From Saccoglossus kowalevskii (Eukaryota; Hemichordata; Enteropneusta; Harrimaniidae): DNA of 38,143 nucleotides. The position numbers were made by a program, and so were the translations under genes. The stretch spans positions 214,487 through 252,629 of the forward strand of contig NW_003137831.1 in NCBI RefSeq assembly GCF_000003605.2, in the 5' to 3' direction. Below the pieces are notes generated by a model. It ran no database searches, was not told the origin of the DNA, and saw nothing but the letters and a program-made list of their open reading frames with translations. How positions within the stretch are numbered: the first letter of the stretch is position 1; each line of letters starts with the position of its first letter. Shown piece after piece: positions 23,601 through 34,279 of this stretch.

Positions 23601-26284
23601 TTTGCACTATTAAAATTTCAATTACGGAGGGGGGGGGGGGGGTCAAGATTTCAACATCAAAATTATATGCTCTGATAAGTCTTGGAAATTCTGAAAGCAA
23701 TTTTCTGGATATTAGCAACTTCGGACTACCCCATTCGGTCAGTTGGTAAAAACTTGATATCTTTATTTGCCCATCCACAGGGACAGGCAATTTGTACATT
23801 TACTTGTCTCAGCTAAAACCTGCCTGTCTGGGACAGGTGGACATGCCTTTTTTTATAAATTTATAAAACCATACAAATGTAGTTAAAGTGAAAACATGAA
23901 TATTTACTTAAATAGCAGCCAGTTTTTAGCTGCTAAAATCCGTTGCACATTAAAGACATGCTTATAAATACTAAACATTGTCAAAACCAAATCATGTGTC
24001 AGGTTTGGTAATCATAGTTCAAGGCTTGTTGTGATTATGACTTATTACCATAGTTACGACCATGAGTCAGGGTTATCACTTACAAGTCATCCTTGCATTT
24101 GAATGAGCTAAGGTGTAGACCCAATAAAGAACAGTAGAGTTCATTCATGCACAATTCTAATGACAGTCAAAGTCAACTTTCAGCACCTTTCACAAAATAT
24201 AATTAGAACTATAGCCAATTAGATTAGTCGATTTGATCGAAAATTAACGCAGAATTACAAGGATAATGCTTTCAATTGTGAAAGGTTTAGCACCAACTTT
24301 TTGATGGTTTTAGCGTCTAAACATGAATAATAACAACTGTTTTCTTTTTATTTCAGTTCTGTATCTACCCCCGATGTGATTGTAATAAATCCATACACAT
24401 ATCATTATTACCGAAATGAGATACCAGTATCTGAAATTACATTAAATACAATGTCAACCTTCTTAGAGCAAGTGAAAAATGGCACTGCTGTGGTGAGCAC
24501 TGAACATTTCCTTTTTTTTTTTTTTAAAGTGGCAGGTGTGGACAATAGGTGATTTTCCGTTCAACTGCGAGATCTCGTGAGATGTATGAATAACGCACGT
24601 CGAACGTCTGCCGCAAAAATTTGATTTTGAACTTGAATTTCTTTCGGCCGATCTTCGACAGAGGAATATTGCTTTCGAATACCCTCACTTACTTAATTGT
24701 CTATCATTAAATGTGTACAGCACATTATTAAGCATGGTAATGCCCACCAAAATATTTATCGCGTTTGTCGATCCCATGCGATGTTTGACGCCACTACGAT
24801 GCTATGACCTTTGTTTGCCCTGTTTTTACGAACTATAGCCTATAGGCAATTATGTCTATTTGGTCAAAAAAATAAGCTAAGAAAGTGTTATGTAATTAAT
24901 GATGATGTATGTAATAGACTTATTAAATATGATATAACACATCACACATTTACGTCTGCATTCAATTTGTTAGGCTTATGGTGGCAATGGTATTATACGT
25001 AGGATATATCGTATGTTTTATGAATTTATAAGTTCAGCTGTGGTAAGTACATTTATTTACTTGGTTTTCTAATGGAAAGCAGACAGAGTATACCTTGTAC
25101 CAATTACACATGGTAGTGCTGCATGTGGCTTTGCCTTTTAGGTGGGCAATTCCAGCAATCGATCCCCACCCACTACTGGTTCATATCTCATTGTTAATAA
25201 TATCATTGTAGTTACAGTGCTTGCTGTTTCTACCTCATAGCTAACTGATTTCTTTGTAGTTGTAGTCATGCTGTTTCTACTTGTAGAGCTACCTCTACCA
25301 ATTATTCCTTGTTCTTGTAGAGCTACACTCACACTGTTTTTCTACCTTGTAGTTGCAGTCATGCTATTTCTACCTGTAGTTGCAGTCATGCTGTTTCTAC
25401 CTGTAGTTGCAGTCATGCTGTTTCTACCTGTAGTTGCAGTCATGCTGTTTCTACCTTGTAGTTGCAGTCAAGCTATTTCTACCTGTAGTTGCAGTCACGC
25501 TGTTTTTCTACCTTGTAGTTGCAGTCACGCTGTTTTTCTACCTTGTAGTTGCAGTCATGCTGTTTCTACCTGTAGTTGCAGTCGCGCTGTTTTTCTACCT
25601 TGTAGTTGCAGTCGCGCTGTTTTTCTACCTTGTAGTTGCAGTCACGCTGTTTCTACCTGTAGTTGCAGTCACGCTGTTTTTCTACCTTGTAGTTGCAGTC
25701 ACGCTGTTTCTACCTGTAGTTGCAGTCATACTGTTTCTGCCTGTAGTTGCAGTCATGCTGTTTCTACCTGTAGTTGCAGTCATGCTGTTTCTACCTGTAG
25801 TTGCAGTCAGGTTGCTTCTATCTGCATCTACTAATTCTAACAATATCATTTGTGGGGGTTTTCACAAGCTGTAGTTTAAGTTTAATCTTCACTAATATAG
25901 AGTGTGTATTGCATATTGTTATGTAATTGCTGTTTATTCCGTATAGAGCAGCTTAGATGGGACACGATGAGCTTGCCTTATGCCAATGAAAAATTTGTAA
26001 ATTTCAATTGTTTGTGTTGTAAACATAAACTCATAATGAATAGAATGTTTTACTTTTTCTCACAGGGTATTTGGTTAGAGCACCCTATTATTACTACACT
26101 CATAGTCACCGTTCCTTCAATCATGATTACATTTATGTGCTACACAATCTGCACCGCGGAGACGTACGACGAAGATGCAATGGACGAAGATGAAGATGAA
26201 GAATATGATGATGATGTTCCCATAGAAACAGAAGTTGGACCAGGAGGTGATAACATCAGCGAGGGACATTTGAAGTCTGAGTGA
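14651..26284 (+). CDS. TMX3: TMX3, thioredoxin-related transmembrane protein of the ER (complete, 14 exons)
   Basis: Coding exons: 14651-14693, 14825-14876, 15311-15350, 17232-17355, 17803-17848, 18819-18899, 19609-19714, 20213-20357, 20829-20939, 21974-22091, 22662-22718, 24357-24492, 24974-25042 and 26066-26284. They total 1347 nt, giving 448 residues (human TMX3: 454), and all phases agree. The start is the first ATG after an in-frame TGA at 14627. Residues 1-24 form a signal peptide (ACAMMCVFILKCVQC core). The thioredoxin domain follows: VIELDD, then WCGYC (Cys51 and Cys54) and the cis-proline in FGVRGFPTIKF (Pro98). Two redox-inactive thioredoxin-like domains come next (for example FLVIAVIDEKE, NFQFCWMDG, STPDVIVINPY). 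A membrane segment lies at about 384-405, with a cytosolic tail rich in Asp/Glu. The family oxidises disulfides of ER clients. Odd points: CGYC instead of human CGHC, two GC-AG introns, and an end (GHLKSE) without the KKxx-type signal of human TMX3. Confidence 0.95.
14690..14703 (+). other. TMX3: Tandem 5' splice sites at the end of TMX3 exon 1
   Basis: Two GT donors lie 4 nt apart: after 14693 (ATGT, then GTAGGT) and after 14697 (TAG, then GTATCA). The first donor joins exon 2 in frame and builds a full signal peptide and the first thioredoxin strand (CVFILKCVQCHVIELDDR). The second joins exon 3 directly, also in frame (C-R-F-L-K-D), skipping the 52-bp exon 2. Confidence 0.6.
14877..15310 (+). 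other. TMX3: GC-AG intron (TMX3 intron 2)
   Basis: Exon 2 ends GACGACAG and the intron starts GCAAGA; the acceptor is TTTTTTGGCAG before 15311. The junction yields ELDDR-FLKDRYEANWLVE, the expected start of the thioredoxin fold. No GT donor nearby gives a working frame. Confidence 0.75.
15351..17231 (+). other. TMX3 intron 3, no other gene seen
   Basis: The intron is 1.9 kb, AT-rich and begins GTAAGTTTTG. It contains homopolymer runs and AT-rich low-complexity sequence. I see no conserved exon, RNA gene or clear repeat pair in it. Confidence 0.6.
20358..20828 (+). other. TMX3: GC-AG intron (TMX3 intron 8)
   Basis: Exon 8 ends TTTGAAG at 20357, followed by GCAAGT, a GC donor that otherwise matches the consensus perfectly. 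Reading on would give F-E-G-K-stop. Splicing to CTGACAG before 20829 gives F-E-A-P-D-G-L-P, which continues the protein. The 471-bp intron is largely occupied by a minus-strand LINE fragment. Confidence 0.88.
20460..20800 (-). mobile_element. 3' end of a non-LTR retrotransposon (LINE ORF2 C-terminus)
   Basis: Read on the minus strand from about 20800 to the stop at 20497-20495, the sequence encodes a typical LINE tail. It runs KCIHPVPSVPFHYISELI, then LRSSKKHTLAVPRTHLKNYG, then DRSFAHSSPSLWNQLPNNIC, then FKTKLKSYL. The YGDRSF...LWNQLP pattern is the usual C-terminus of CR1/L2/Jockey-like reverse transcriptase proteins. An AT-rich tail follows (GCGCTATATTAACTTG, then TTTATT/ATT repeats, down to 20460). 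Only this end of the element is present, as expected for a 5'-truncated insertion. It lies inside TMX3 intron 8, within about 30 bp of the next exon. Confidence 0.85.
21690..21915. repeat. Dispersed repeat D, copy 1 (in TMX3 intron 9)
   Basis: Read in reverse, it shares GATGACAATTTCAAAATTTT, TTTGATCAAAAA, CAATATCACATTTTGT and AGTCTGCTCTT with 27775-28010. The outer end carries an AACCCT...GTGC-like stretch. Confidence 0.75.
22771..22935. repeat. Short dispersed repeat E, inverted pair in TMX3 intron 11
   Basis: A reverse copy at 22771-22812 (TCTATTAAAAGTGCATCTCC, then AATAGAATC) faces a forward part-copy at about 22900-22935 (TGTGCACTACTAATAGAGCA, then AATATGGTA). Confidence 0.7.
24544..24830. 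mobile_element. MITE-like element A, copy 2 (right end lost)
   Basis: It begins AATAGGTGATTTTCCGTTCA and matches the reverse complement of 1308-1677 along its length, including GCCGATCTTCGACAGAGGAA and ATGACCTTTGTTTG. The match ends near 24830, before the second inverted repeat. It lies in TMX3 intron 12, starting about 50 bp after the exon. Confidence 0.85.
25043..26065 (+). other. TMX3 intron 13, with minisatellite
   Basis: This intron joins exon 13 (ends 25042, GTAAGT) to the last exon (starts 26066 after TTTTTCTCACAG). About half of it is the 27/31-bp tandem repeat described separately. The remainder shows no recognisable feature. Confidence 0.7.
25260..25820. repeat. 27/31-bp minisatellite, about 17 core copies
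   Basis: The core GTTGCAGTC occurs 17 times between about 25352 and 25808. It is embedded in units of 27 bp (TGTAGTTGCAGTCATGCTGT plus TTCTACC) or 31 bp (with TTTTTCTACCTT). Diverged half-units extend left to about 25210. Units differ mainly at CATG/CACG/CGCG and in the T-run length. Two long plus-strand open frames (Cys/Ser-rich and Val/Leu/Phe-rich) result only because the repeat lacks stops; I do not regard them as genes. Confidence 0.95.
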
Positions 26285-26414
26285 TGGGAGCTTGTTTCTG
26301 CGTGTGTTGTGTTGTCATATAGTTTTTATTTGAGATAACGTGTTTACTTTCCACTGATTAGAAACTGAGAAACATGCATTATTATTAAACATGGAATCTC
26401 TGTCCTAACAAGTA

Positions 26415-26491
26415 AATAAATGATAATGCAAATTTTATCAGGGACTTGCATGCATTAAACACTTCAAGTTTGTCACATTGCTGGAAATAAA
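26415..26491 (+). terminator. Candidate TMX3 polyadenylation signals
   Basis: AATAAA occurs at 26415-26420 and 26486-26491, about 130 and 200 nt after the stop codon. Either could end the mRNA; another lies near 26765. Confidence 0.45.
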
Positions 26492-27774
26492 CATAATTAG
26501 CATAATTTGTTGTAAATTTGTTTACAAAATATGATCATGACCTGTAGCTAATTTGAAATTATGTCCATTTGTCGAAAATTAACGAAGAAATTGTAAAAAC
26601 ACCTAAACATTAAAAAAATGTTTTACTGACAATATGGTAGGAGCAGTTATTTATTTGGATATTTATTTCTTCCTGTGACCATGATGTGACTAATACCGGT
26701 AATACGAAACTTGTAATTTGATGAGGTTATATACAGGTAGATGTTTTCTAACTTGTTCTCAAAAAATAAAATATTTTATGAATGAAATTGTCCTTTTTCT
26801 CAACATTTCAGTTTTGTAAATGGTTAATACTGGTAGATCAAATTTTTTGTAAAGCTGCATGTAGTGTTATGTGTTTTGGGTCATACCATTTATGTAGGTG
26901 TGTTGACTGACAGATCACATTTAGACATTCTGAGTGTTGTATGGTTCAGCCAAAAATATATATGTACAATGAATGAATATGTCTCATTTTGTTTAAAACA
27001 GATATTTCTGTCCAAAAATGTAATATTTACATATTTTGTCAAAGATTTTGGATACTACTACAATTTTTAATGTTTTTAAAGAATATAAAAATTACATAAA
27101 TTATGGATTTTCTAAAATTAGTTTGGATTGGTTTTGTGATTCAATGTAATGTGACAATATCATCTCTCTGATGAAAGGTAAATTCTTCTAGAGGGGGGTG
27201 TCCTTTGAATCAGGAATCCACCTTGCCCCAGTGATAGTTGTATTACTGCCCCAGTTATATTGATACCTTATATAGTACACATAGTTTTAGCATTCCCATT
27301 TTGTAGGATCTGCAGAAAATTTCTCACTGACTCCTGTAAGTACCATAAAGGTGTAGTTTGTACAGTTCATGATAAATCTTATCTTACAGAATTATGAAAT
27401 TGAATTTAAGACTCTCCTGAAATAAAATTGTTTTGAGTGATTACAACAATAGCAATTTTTTTGCTGCCTTTTCACCACCAGTTCCCTTTTTTTTTCATCA
27501 TTTGTTTGAGTAAAAACTGAAAATTAACTCAACATTCATGTGTTGGCTCCAAAATTAGGGTTCATTTCCAGAAATATTGAGAGATATTAGAAAAAAAGTC
27601 TAGAAAAATTTGGTGTAGAGAAAGTCTGGTGGTGGAATAGTTAAATACCACAATCTTTTACAGGCTAGCATCAGTGCTCCAAGATTGATTTCCCAAACCA
27701 AGTGATTTTATTTTGGTAATAATCAGTGGAAAGTGTTCTGTATATACCGGTAATACAAAGAAGGAATGCAATTT

Positions 27775-28010
27775 TAACTCCCTGAGTGCCGAAGTCAACT
27801 TTTCTCACCATTCATGAAATAGTCAAATATAGTCTGCTCTTTTCTACAAAAAATGTTGATGACAATTTCAAATTTTTTGATCAAAAATTTGAAGCAATGT
27901 CACATTTTGTTTGTTCAGCCCAAAAATTAAGATTGAATTTATCGAAAATTATGAAAAAAAAAATGAACAATTTGAACGGGAACAAAAATTGGGGTTCAAA
28001 GGGTTTTACC
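27775..28010. repeat. Dispersed repeat D, copy 2
   Basis: It begins TTTAACTCCCTGAGTGCCGA and contains ATAGTCTGCTCTTTTCTAC, GATGACAATTTCAAATTTTT and CAATGTCACATTTTGTTTGT. It is the inverted counterpart of 21690-21915. Two overlapping plus-strand open frames here are repeat-derived. Confidence 0.75.
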
Positions 28011-28537
28011 AATTATTCTTCTACATTTTTACTTGTGCACATATACTTAAAACGTCACACTCACTGCATCACATCGCATCGCATCATGTTCGGTACGAGT
28101 CCCACATGATGTATACAATGCTTGTATTCAAATGTGTGCTGTACAACAACTGGCGTTATATAACTGTAAAAATACAGACCAATTGATTTCAAAGTTTTTG
28201 TGTGGACCAAAATAATAAAATCCATTTGTGCTTTACATTATTTGTTGTCTTTCTTTTTCTGTTCAGCAATAAACTATCCAGAATTGTTGTCTAACTGATT
28301 TCATGAAAACTAGAACGCTATCAAGTTACATTATTTGGCAATGAGCACAGAATGACCTGGACAAAATATTGAGAATACTAGGAATTCCATAAATGATTTC
28401 ACGATATTTATTGAATGTTTACTCAACAAGCAGCATTGAAGTCTGTTCCCCCATTCCATTACGTTGTATTTCAGTTATAAATTAATTCTAAGCTATGATT
28501 ATTCAACCATTGTTGATAAACCAGCTGATAGGATGCA

Positions 28538-29690
28538 AATTAGCTAATTAATATGTAGAGAATACTTACTAATGTTAGGCATTCAACAGTTATGCAACTT
28601 ACAAGTCAACTTCACTTGAACCCAAGTAGCTGACTGGAGGAAACTTATTTGTGAAGAAAATTTACTATCTGATGATCACATAAAAGTTGTAACAATAAAC
28701 TACACACCATAGGCTCCAGGATCTATGTATAAACATATCCCTGAAGACCAGTCTTATTATACAAAGTAGTTAATTAATATGCATATGGCCCATGGTCAAA
28801 TATTTTATTTTAATTATTCTATATAGAACGAATTGAATTTGGGGTTTATATGCGCTACTATTGGAGATGCGCTTCTAATAGAGTAAATATGGTATCCAAT
28901 ATAAGTTATTATCAGGCACTCAAATACATAAGCAGTATTTATGTACCATGGTCCAATCCAAATTAATATACTCAAACTTTAATTCGAACAAACTGTACAT
29001 TGGATAAAATGACAATTGTTGAAAAAAACTTGATTGAAAGCACTTTCAGTTTCGAGTAACTTAGCCAAAATTTCAATCTTTAAGTTATTTGCGATTTATA
29101 CTGATTGAAACCTGCACATTGCGCAGTTTATCAACCTAGTTATCAATCTTCACTACAATAAATCCCATCATGCATTGCTGGAGAACGCTACTAACCTGAT
29201 CCAAATGATGTGCATGTCAGATTAATCTTAATGAAAAATGTTTCACATCGGTTGTTCATTTCATGATATAGTCCATTGTCAAACCCAGACGAATCCTGTG
29301 TGATTTAGTAACTTGATAACACGCAGAGATGCTGAAAACTTGAACATAACCAAATCTACAGAACTGCTCAGTGATTTTGTGAATATCATAGTTGTTGCAT
29401 GTATTACAGTACATGTATTATACAATGTCAAAGGCTTCAAACCAAATTTTGCAGACAAATGAACATAAAATAACTAATATTAAACACATACAACATGTAT
29501 TTGGCAAGTTTCAACTCATCTGAGCAAATTTAGAATACAAACTAATGATGAAAATGGATAATTAGCTAATTAATATGCAAATTATGAGACTTTTATCTTT
29601 ACAAACAGTAAGCATGTACCAAGTTTCAATTCAATTTGTGAAATATGCTAAAACTGGATATTATGTAAATTATCTAATTAATATGCATAT
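28538..29690. repeat. Scattered copies of a TAGCTAATTAATATGCAAAT motif
   Basis: CAAATTAGCTAATTAATATG (about 28538), AGTTAATTAATATGCATATG (about 28768), AATTAGCTAATTAATATGCA (about 29560, followed by AATT) and AATTATCTAATTAATATGCA (about 29669). They look like parts of one diverged repeat. Confidence 0.7.
28841..28894. repeat. Short dispersed repeat E, best-preserved copy
   Basis: GGGGTTTATATGCGCTACTA, then TTGGAGATGCGCTTCTAATA, GAGTAAATATGGTA. Confidence 0.85.
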
Positions 29691-32672
29691 ATTTGTACAA
29701 GGATTTGAAATACATCTGAAAGTATTCACTTGACTAAGCAGCCAGGGGATAATTCTTGAGATATTGCCACACATCACCATATAGACATCAGTACAATACC
29801 TTCTGTTTACGTTTCTCACATATGGAAGCCACAAATTATACCTTTGTCACACTAAAATTAGATGAAACATAATAAAATATTGACACAGTTGAAAATACAT
29901 CATGAAAAGAAGTATCCTTGCAAAGAGAATTTTCTGTTGCGACATGAAAATATTAGGTTTCCATCTAATGCGCATACACAGCCTCCATATTGTTTTAAAA
30001 CTCGGCGTGCCTCCTCATTTGAGATGTACTATCATGGGAAAGAAGTTAATGACACCTCAATCAATCAAATTTTAATGAGGTATTTATTGGTTATTGGCTA
30101 AATTATTTTTTTTTTTAACATTGAGGCTTCAATAGTTGTGGTTTTGAATTTGTGTTTTGTTTAAATGTAACTACACAAAAATGGGAAAAATAAGTAGTCA
30201 CCATTTTGTTGAAATCCGTCACATAATGAGGACCACTGAAAATTCGGCACAATATACAACACATCTTTGAGAGATGAACAACAACGATATACAGCTTATA
30301 TGCTTTCAGTGTTTACATTTCGGTGATGGGTGTTAAAAATCGGCACTAATGAGATGTTTTATTAAAAATACAAATCAGAAAAAATATCCATTTTATAACT
30401 CATTTATATTTATAACTCATTTATATAGTGTTTCATTCACTTTCATGAAGATGGCTCCTCGGAATCAATGAGGATGAGATGTGTTAGTTTACTGGTGCCA
30501 TGGAAACTTTACAGTCCTGAATCAGTTATATCCTTGCTATGACAAATTCACAAAAGCAAACTGCTACACACTATCGAATAATTCTTACAGATTACACTGA
30601 ATGTCTATAATACACATCATTTAATCCAAAAAAGTATTTATTGTGAAACTTACTATGAATTATTTACAAATACTGTTGAGAAATCCGAACTCATAAAATA
30701 TTACACAAGACAATTTTTTTTTTTTTTTTTAGAATTACATAATAAAAAGTAATTACTGATGGACATTAATAAAACATATTTCATTTGTACATTTCAAACT
30801 CTTGCCTGCAATGAATGAGCACCATATTGTCGTTTGAGGTTGAAAAGACTAATTTCCACTTTTTTTCAAATCTAAGTATGAAATGCTTTTACTATACATG
30901 TTAGAAAAATGAATTACAACAATAAGGGAAATTTTGAAGTGGTCAAATAAAAAAACCATTGTGTGTATTCAGCCTAGATGTAGCGTAGCATCCAGCAAAA
31001 CAAAAGCAGACATTTAAAAATCTACATCTCTAAAGATCCTTATGGTGGCGTCATGTGTACGAAAATGTGCGGTGTGAATCTCTGAATCTGGAGGAATAAT
31101 TAAAGCAACTTTCGAAAATAAAATGGGGATTGTTTAGCAAGGAGAAATGCGATTGATCTTGACTCTGAACTTGCAGGTAAACACTGTGCTATAAGAAACA
31201 TTATCAACTCCTAAAAGCATTACCATTTGTAATATATAAAATAGACCTATTTTTTCATACTACGTGCGATTGAACAATTCTGTCTGTACAGCATTATTGT
31301 TTAGTCCATATGGTCATAAAATTACACAACAGTATGTACCATAAGGTAATACCATTGACGCATGTTCCAAGGCATAGTGAACATAATCGGTAACGGTAAC
31401 TGTTTACCTTTGTCTGAAAATTTAACAACTTAGAAAAAATGGCAGTCACAATATGGCAACAACCATGCTACACAAGGTCACTGAGTAATACGACTCCAAG
31501 TACCACTACTTAGAGATTTTTTTTAAAAAACATTTACAAATGAAATATGTACAAAAAATACTGGCATTGTTTAAACATTAAACATGTATTCAAAGTTACA
31601 TACAACTTTTATTTTTATTGGCACTTTATTTTGCAATATGCAGATTGAATAGTTGGAGAAATTCATGCATGTACGTCTTGTAATGAATACATGCACACAG
31701 GAATATTAATTACATAGTTTCTATGGCAATGGCATACTCCGAAACCTGAACAAAAAAGCGTGAATCAATTGCTAGTTAATGAGGCATTATTAAGACTGCA
31801 CTAAAAGCCTCTTGAAAAAACGAGCGTTTACCTTCTCATTTACAGTTGGTTAATCAGTCTTTCCTGGTTTTTGATTATTTTCGAAATTGAACAATTTTTT
31901 TTTTAAGAAACAAGAGTTCAAAATGTAGATAGTACTGTAAAATACTTTATTTTTGCTTGGAATTAATTTTCACTATTTTCGCTGAAGGAGTGATTCAGTG
32001 AAAATAAAATCTAGCGAGTATACCTTTTTTCCTATATTTTACATTCAAATCACCAAAAATCAGTGAAATTACATTCATAGAAAGATCTCTCCCATAATGC
32101 ATTGCCCATATACGAGTAATCAAAAACTATAGTCAGCTGGTACAAGTGATACTATAATAATATTTGTTACTAATTTATCAATATTTACTATATCCTGGGG
32201 GAAAAAAAAGCAAAATAATACAAAATATAGATTCCTTTCCTCGTCAAAAGATGACTTGTCAGTTAAACATAAATTTGTCCACATTCAATAATTTTTTAAT
32301 GGGAAAAAATGTTTTACATTCAAATATCGCTGCTCAGAAATTAGAACACTTTCCAGGGATATTTGAAACCAACAATCAGTGAAGTAATTAGACAGCTGAA
32401 CAACAGTAGTGTTCATGCTACACAAAGTACAGGCTAAGATTCAGGGCTAATCTCTTATGTTTGCATATTGAATAGAACAATTGCGTTCACGCAGGGGAGG
32501 AAACAGTGGTTAGCACGGGCTAAGGAACGCCCAAACATATCAAGAATATACAAAAATCTTAAGTCATGTTAACTATGATTACTCAGTACAGTAACCAGGA
32601 AGGTATACATGTTAGTTCTATGGTATAAAGCAATACCAAATCAAATTCACAAAGTGCAGAATAACAATTTAA

Positions 32673-32979
32673 ACATATAAACAATTTAAAATAAACTATG
32701 AACTTGAAATGTTATCAAAATTCAGTCTTAGTGATCACATTTTGGAAATTGAACTGGGGAGAAGGAGAAAACCAAAACTACCAGCAGCAGAAAGTCTGTA
32801 AAAAATGTGATCAAGGCGATATTGAGGATGAAAAACATTTTCTTTTGAGCTGCTCAATTTTTGAAAATGAAAGAAAAATCCTCCTGAAAAACTGCGAAAT
32901 TACCTCAAGTGAAAAGAACAAAGACATAATATTCTTAAAAATTATGAAAAATAACATTGCTCTGTCTCTATATCTATAA
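32673..32979 (+). pseudogene. Broken LINE ORF2 C-terminal fragment
   Basis: One frame (from about 32676) gives KQFKINYELEMLSK, FSLSDHILEIELGRRRKPKL, PAAESL-stop. From about 32790 a different frame continues KVCKKCDQGDIEDEKHFLLS, CSIFENERKILLKN. Together this is the C-terminal pattern of many invertebrate LINE reverse transcriptase proteins: a basic strand, then CxxC, then EDExHFLLxC. The frame break near 32790 makes it inactive. Confidence 0.75.
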
Positions 32980-33369
32980 AATACCATATACAAAGCACCG
33001 CCTGTGTAGGGAGAACCTTTACTTTGATATATTTACTGTATTTTTATTACTTTCTGATTTTTTGTAGTTATTAGAACTTTTAAATTTGTAGTTTATTTTT
33101 ATTAATAACAGGAAGTAGCATTATTTTTCAGTTCATTTTTGTTCTTGAAAACGTATCTCTAGATGTGCTCGCGTTGATTATCATGTCGGAAAAAGCATAC
33201 TGAAATGATTAGTTATGAATATAAAAGTATAGCTTCCAAATGAACATTGATTACAACAGTGTTTTGAGCGTTTAGTCTGAGCTAAGCATTCATGCACACT
33301 TCTTTAGCCTCTACTAAGTATCAGGATTTATATGTAATTCGTACTTAATGTTTCTTAGATTTTTGTATT

Positions 33370-33383
33370 ATTATGACCCCCCC

Positions 33384-33425
<42 letters not shown>
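33370..33425. repeat. CA microsatellite
   Basis: A run of about 22 CA dinucleotides follows CCCCCCAA. Confidence 0.95.
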
Positions 33426-33429
<4 letters not shown>

Positions 33430-33768
33430 GTTAATTCATATTATTACTTGAACGTCAGCTGACTGTGTAAGTAATAAGCCTAGTAATTCAAAAATTGAAG
33501 TGGCTTTTATTTGCCTTCATTTTTAATATTGGTGAAATATGAAAACCATATGATTTTCAAAATATATTAATAAGTACACCAGTATTTAAGTCATAGTTCC
33601 CATTGTGTATTAAACACAAACACAAGACTAAAATATAGAAACTTGTAATAAATTAATTCCTAAAATGTAATCAACACTTATTTCCTGTGTTGAAAATTAA
33701 ATAATTTAGTGAAGTTCACTACCCAACACCTATTTGTGGATAAATTAATGAAAGATCTATAATTATTC

Positions 33769-34063
33769 AATTAAAATTACAATTTATATATAGTGAATAG
33801 AAATGGAAGACAGTTATTAATTATCACTAACACTCTAACTTCATTTAATTCAAATGTCCCCCAAGAAACATGAAAATTTATAATTCGTTAAAAATTAGTA
33901 CCACACCCAAAAAATTTAATTAATGAACTGAATTAAAATTACAATTTATATTGTGAATAGAAATGAAAGACAATTATTAATTTCTGTTATCTAACACTTT
34001 AGCTTTATTTTATTCGTTAAGTCGTTAAAAATTAGTACCACACCCACAAAATTTAATTAACAA
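33769..34063. repeat. Tandem duplication, two copies of about 135-155 bp
   Basis: Both copies contain AATTAAAATTACAATTTATA, GTGAATAGAAATG, GACA(or G)TTATTAATT and GTTAAAAATTAGTACCACAC followed by CCA, then AATTTAATTAA. The first is about 33769-33923 and the second about 33930-34063. Confidence 0.85.
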
Positions 34064-34279
34064 TATTGTCAGATGTTTTAAAAGTGAAATTTTTCCTAGC
34101 AAAATTCATAAAAACAATGATACATATTCACAGGATATCATATAGAAGAACTATTTCCTTAGAAAAAAATACAAAAAACAAAAAGAAATGAAATCACCTT
34201 TGATTGCAAACACATATCTTGAAATTAATTGATTAATTTATTGAAAAATTTAGTAACATAGACAAGTATTATCAATATT

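Larger units (their letters stand above)
26285..34279. other. Intergenic space downstream of TMX3
   Basis: No conserved gene was seen. Contents are the TMX3 3' flank, repeat D copy 2, repeat E at 28841, the AATTAATATGC motif copies, the LINE relic at 32673, the CA microsatellite and the 33.8-34.0 kb duplication. The stretch 29700-32670 is AT-rich and I recognise nothing in it beyond small duplications such as the repeated TATAACTCATTTATAT near 30400. Confidence 0.6.

Noticed and set aside
25268-25874. Two overlapping long open frames (188 and 146 codons), Cys/Ser-rich and Val/Leu/Phe-rich
   Set aside because: They are produced by the stop-free minisatellite; units of 27 and 31 bp shift the frame between copies, and the region is inside a TMX3 intron.
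27786-28186. Two overlapping plus-strand open frames
   Set aside because: They sit in dispersed repeat D, whose other copy has no such frames.
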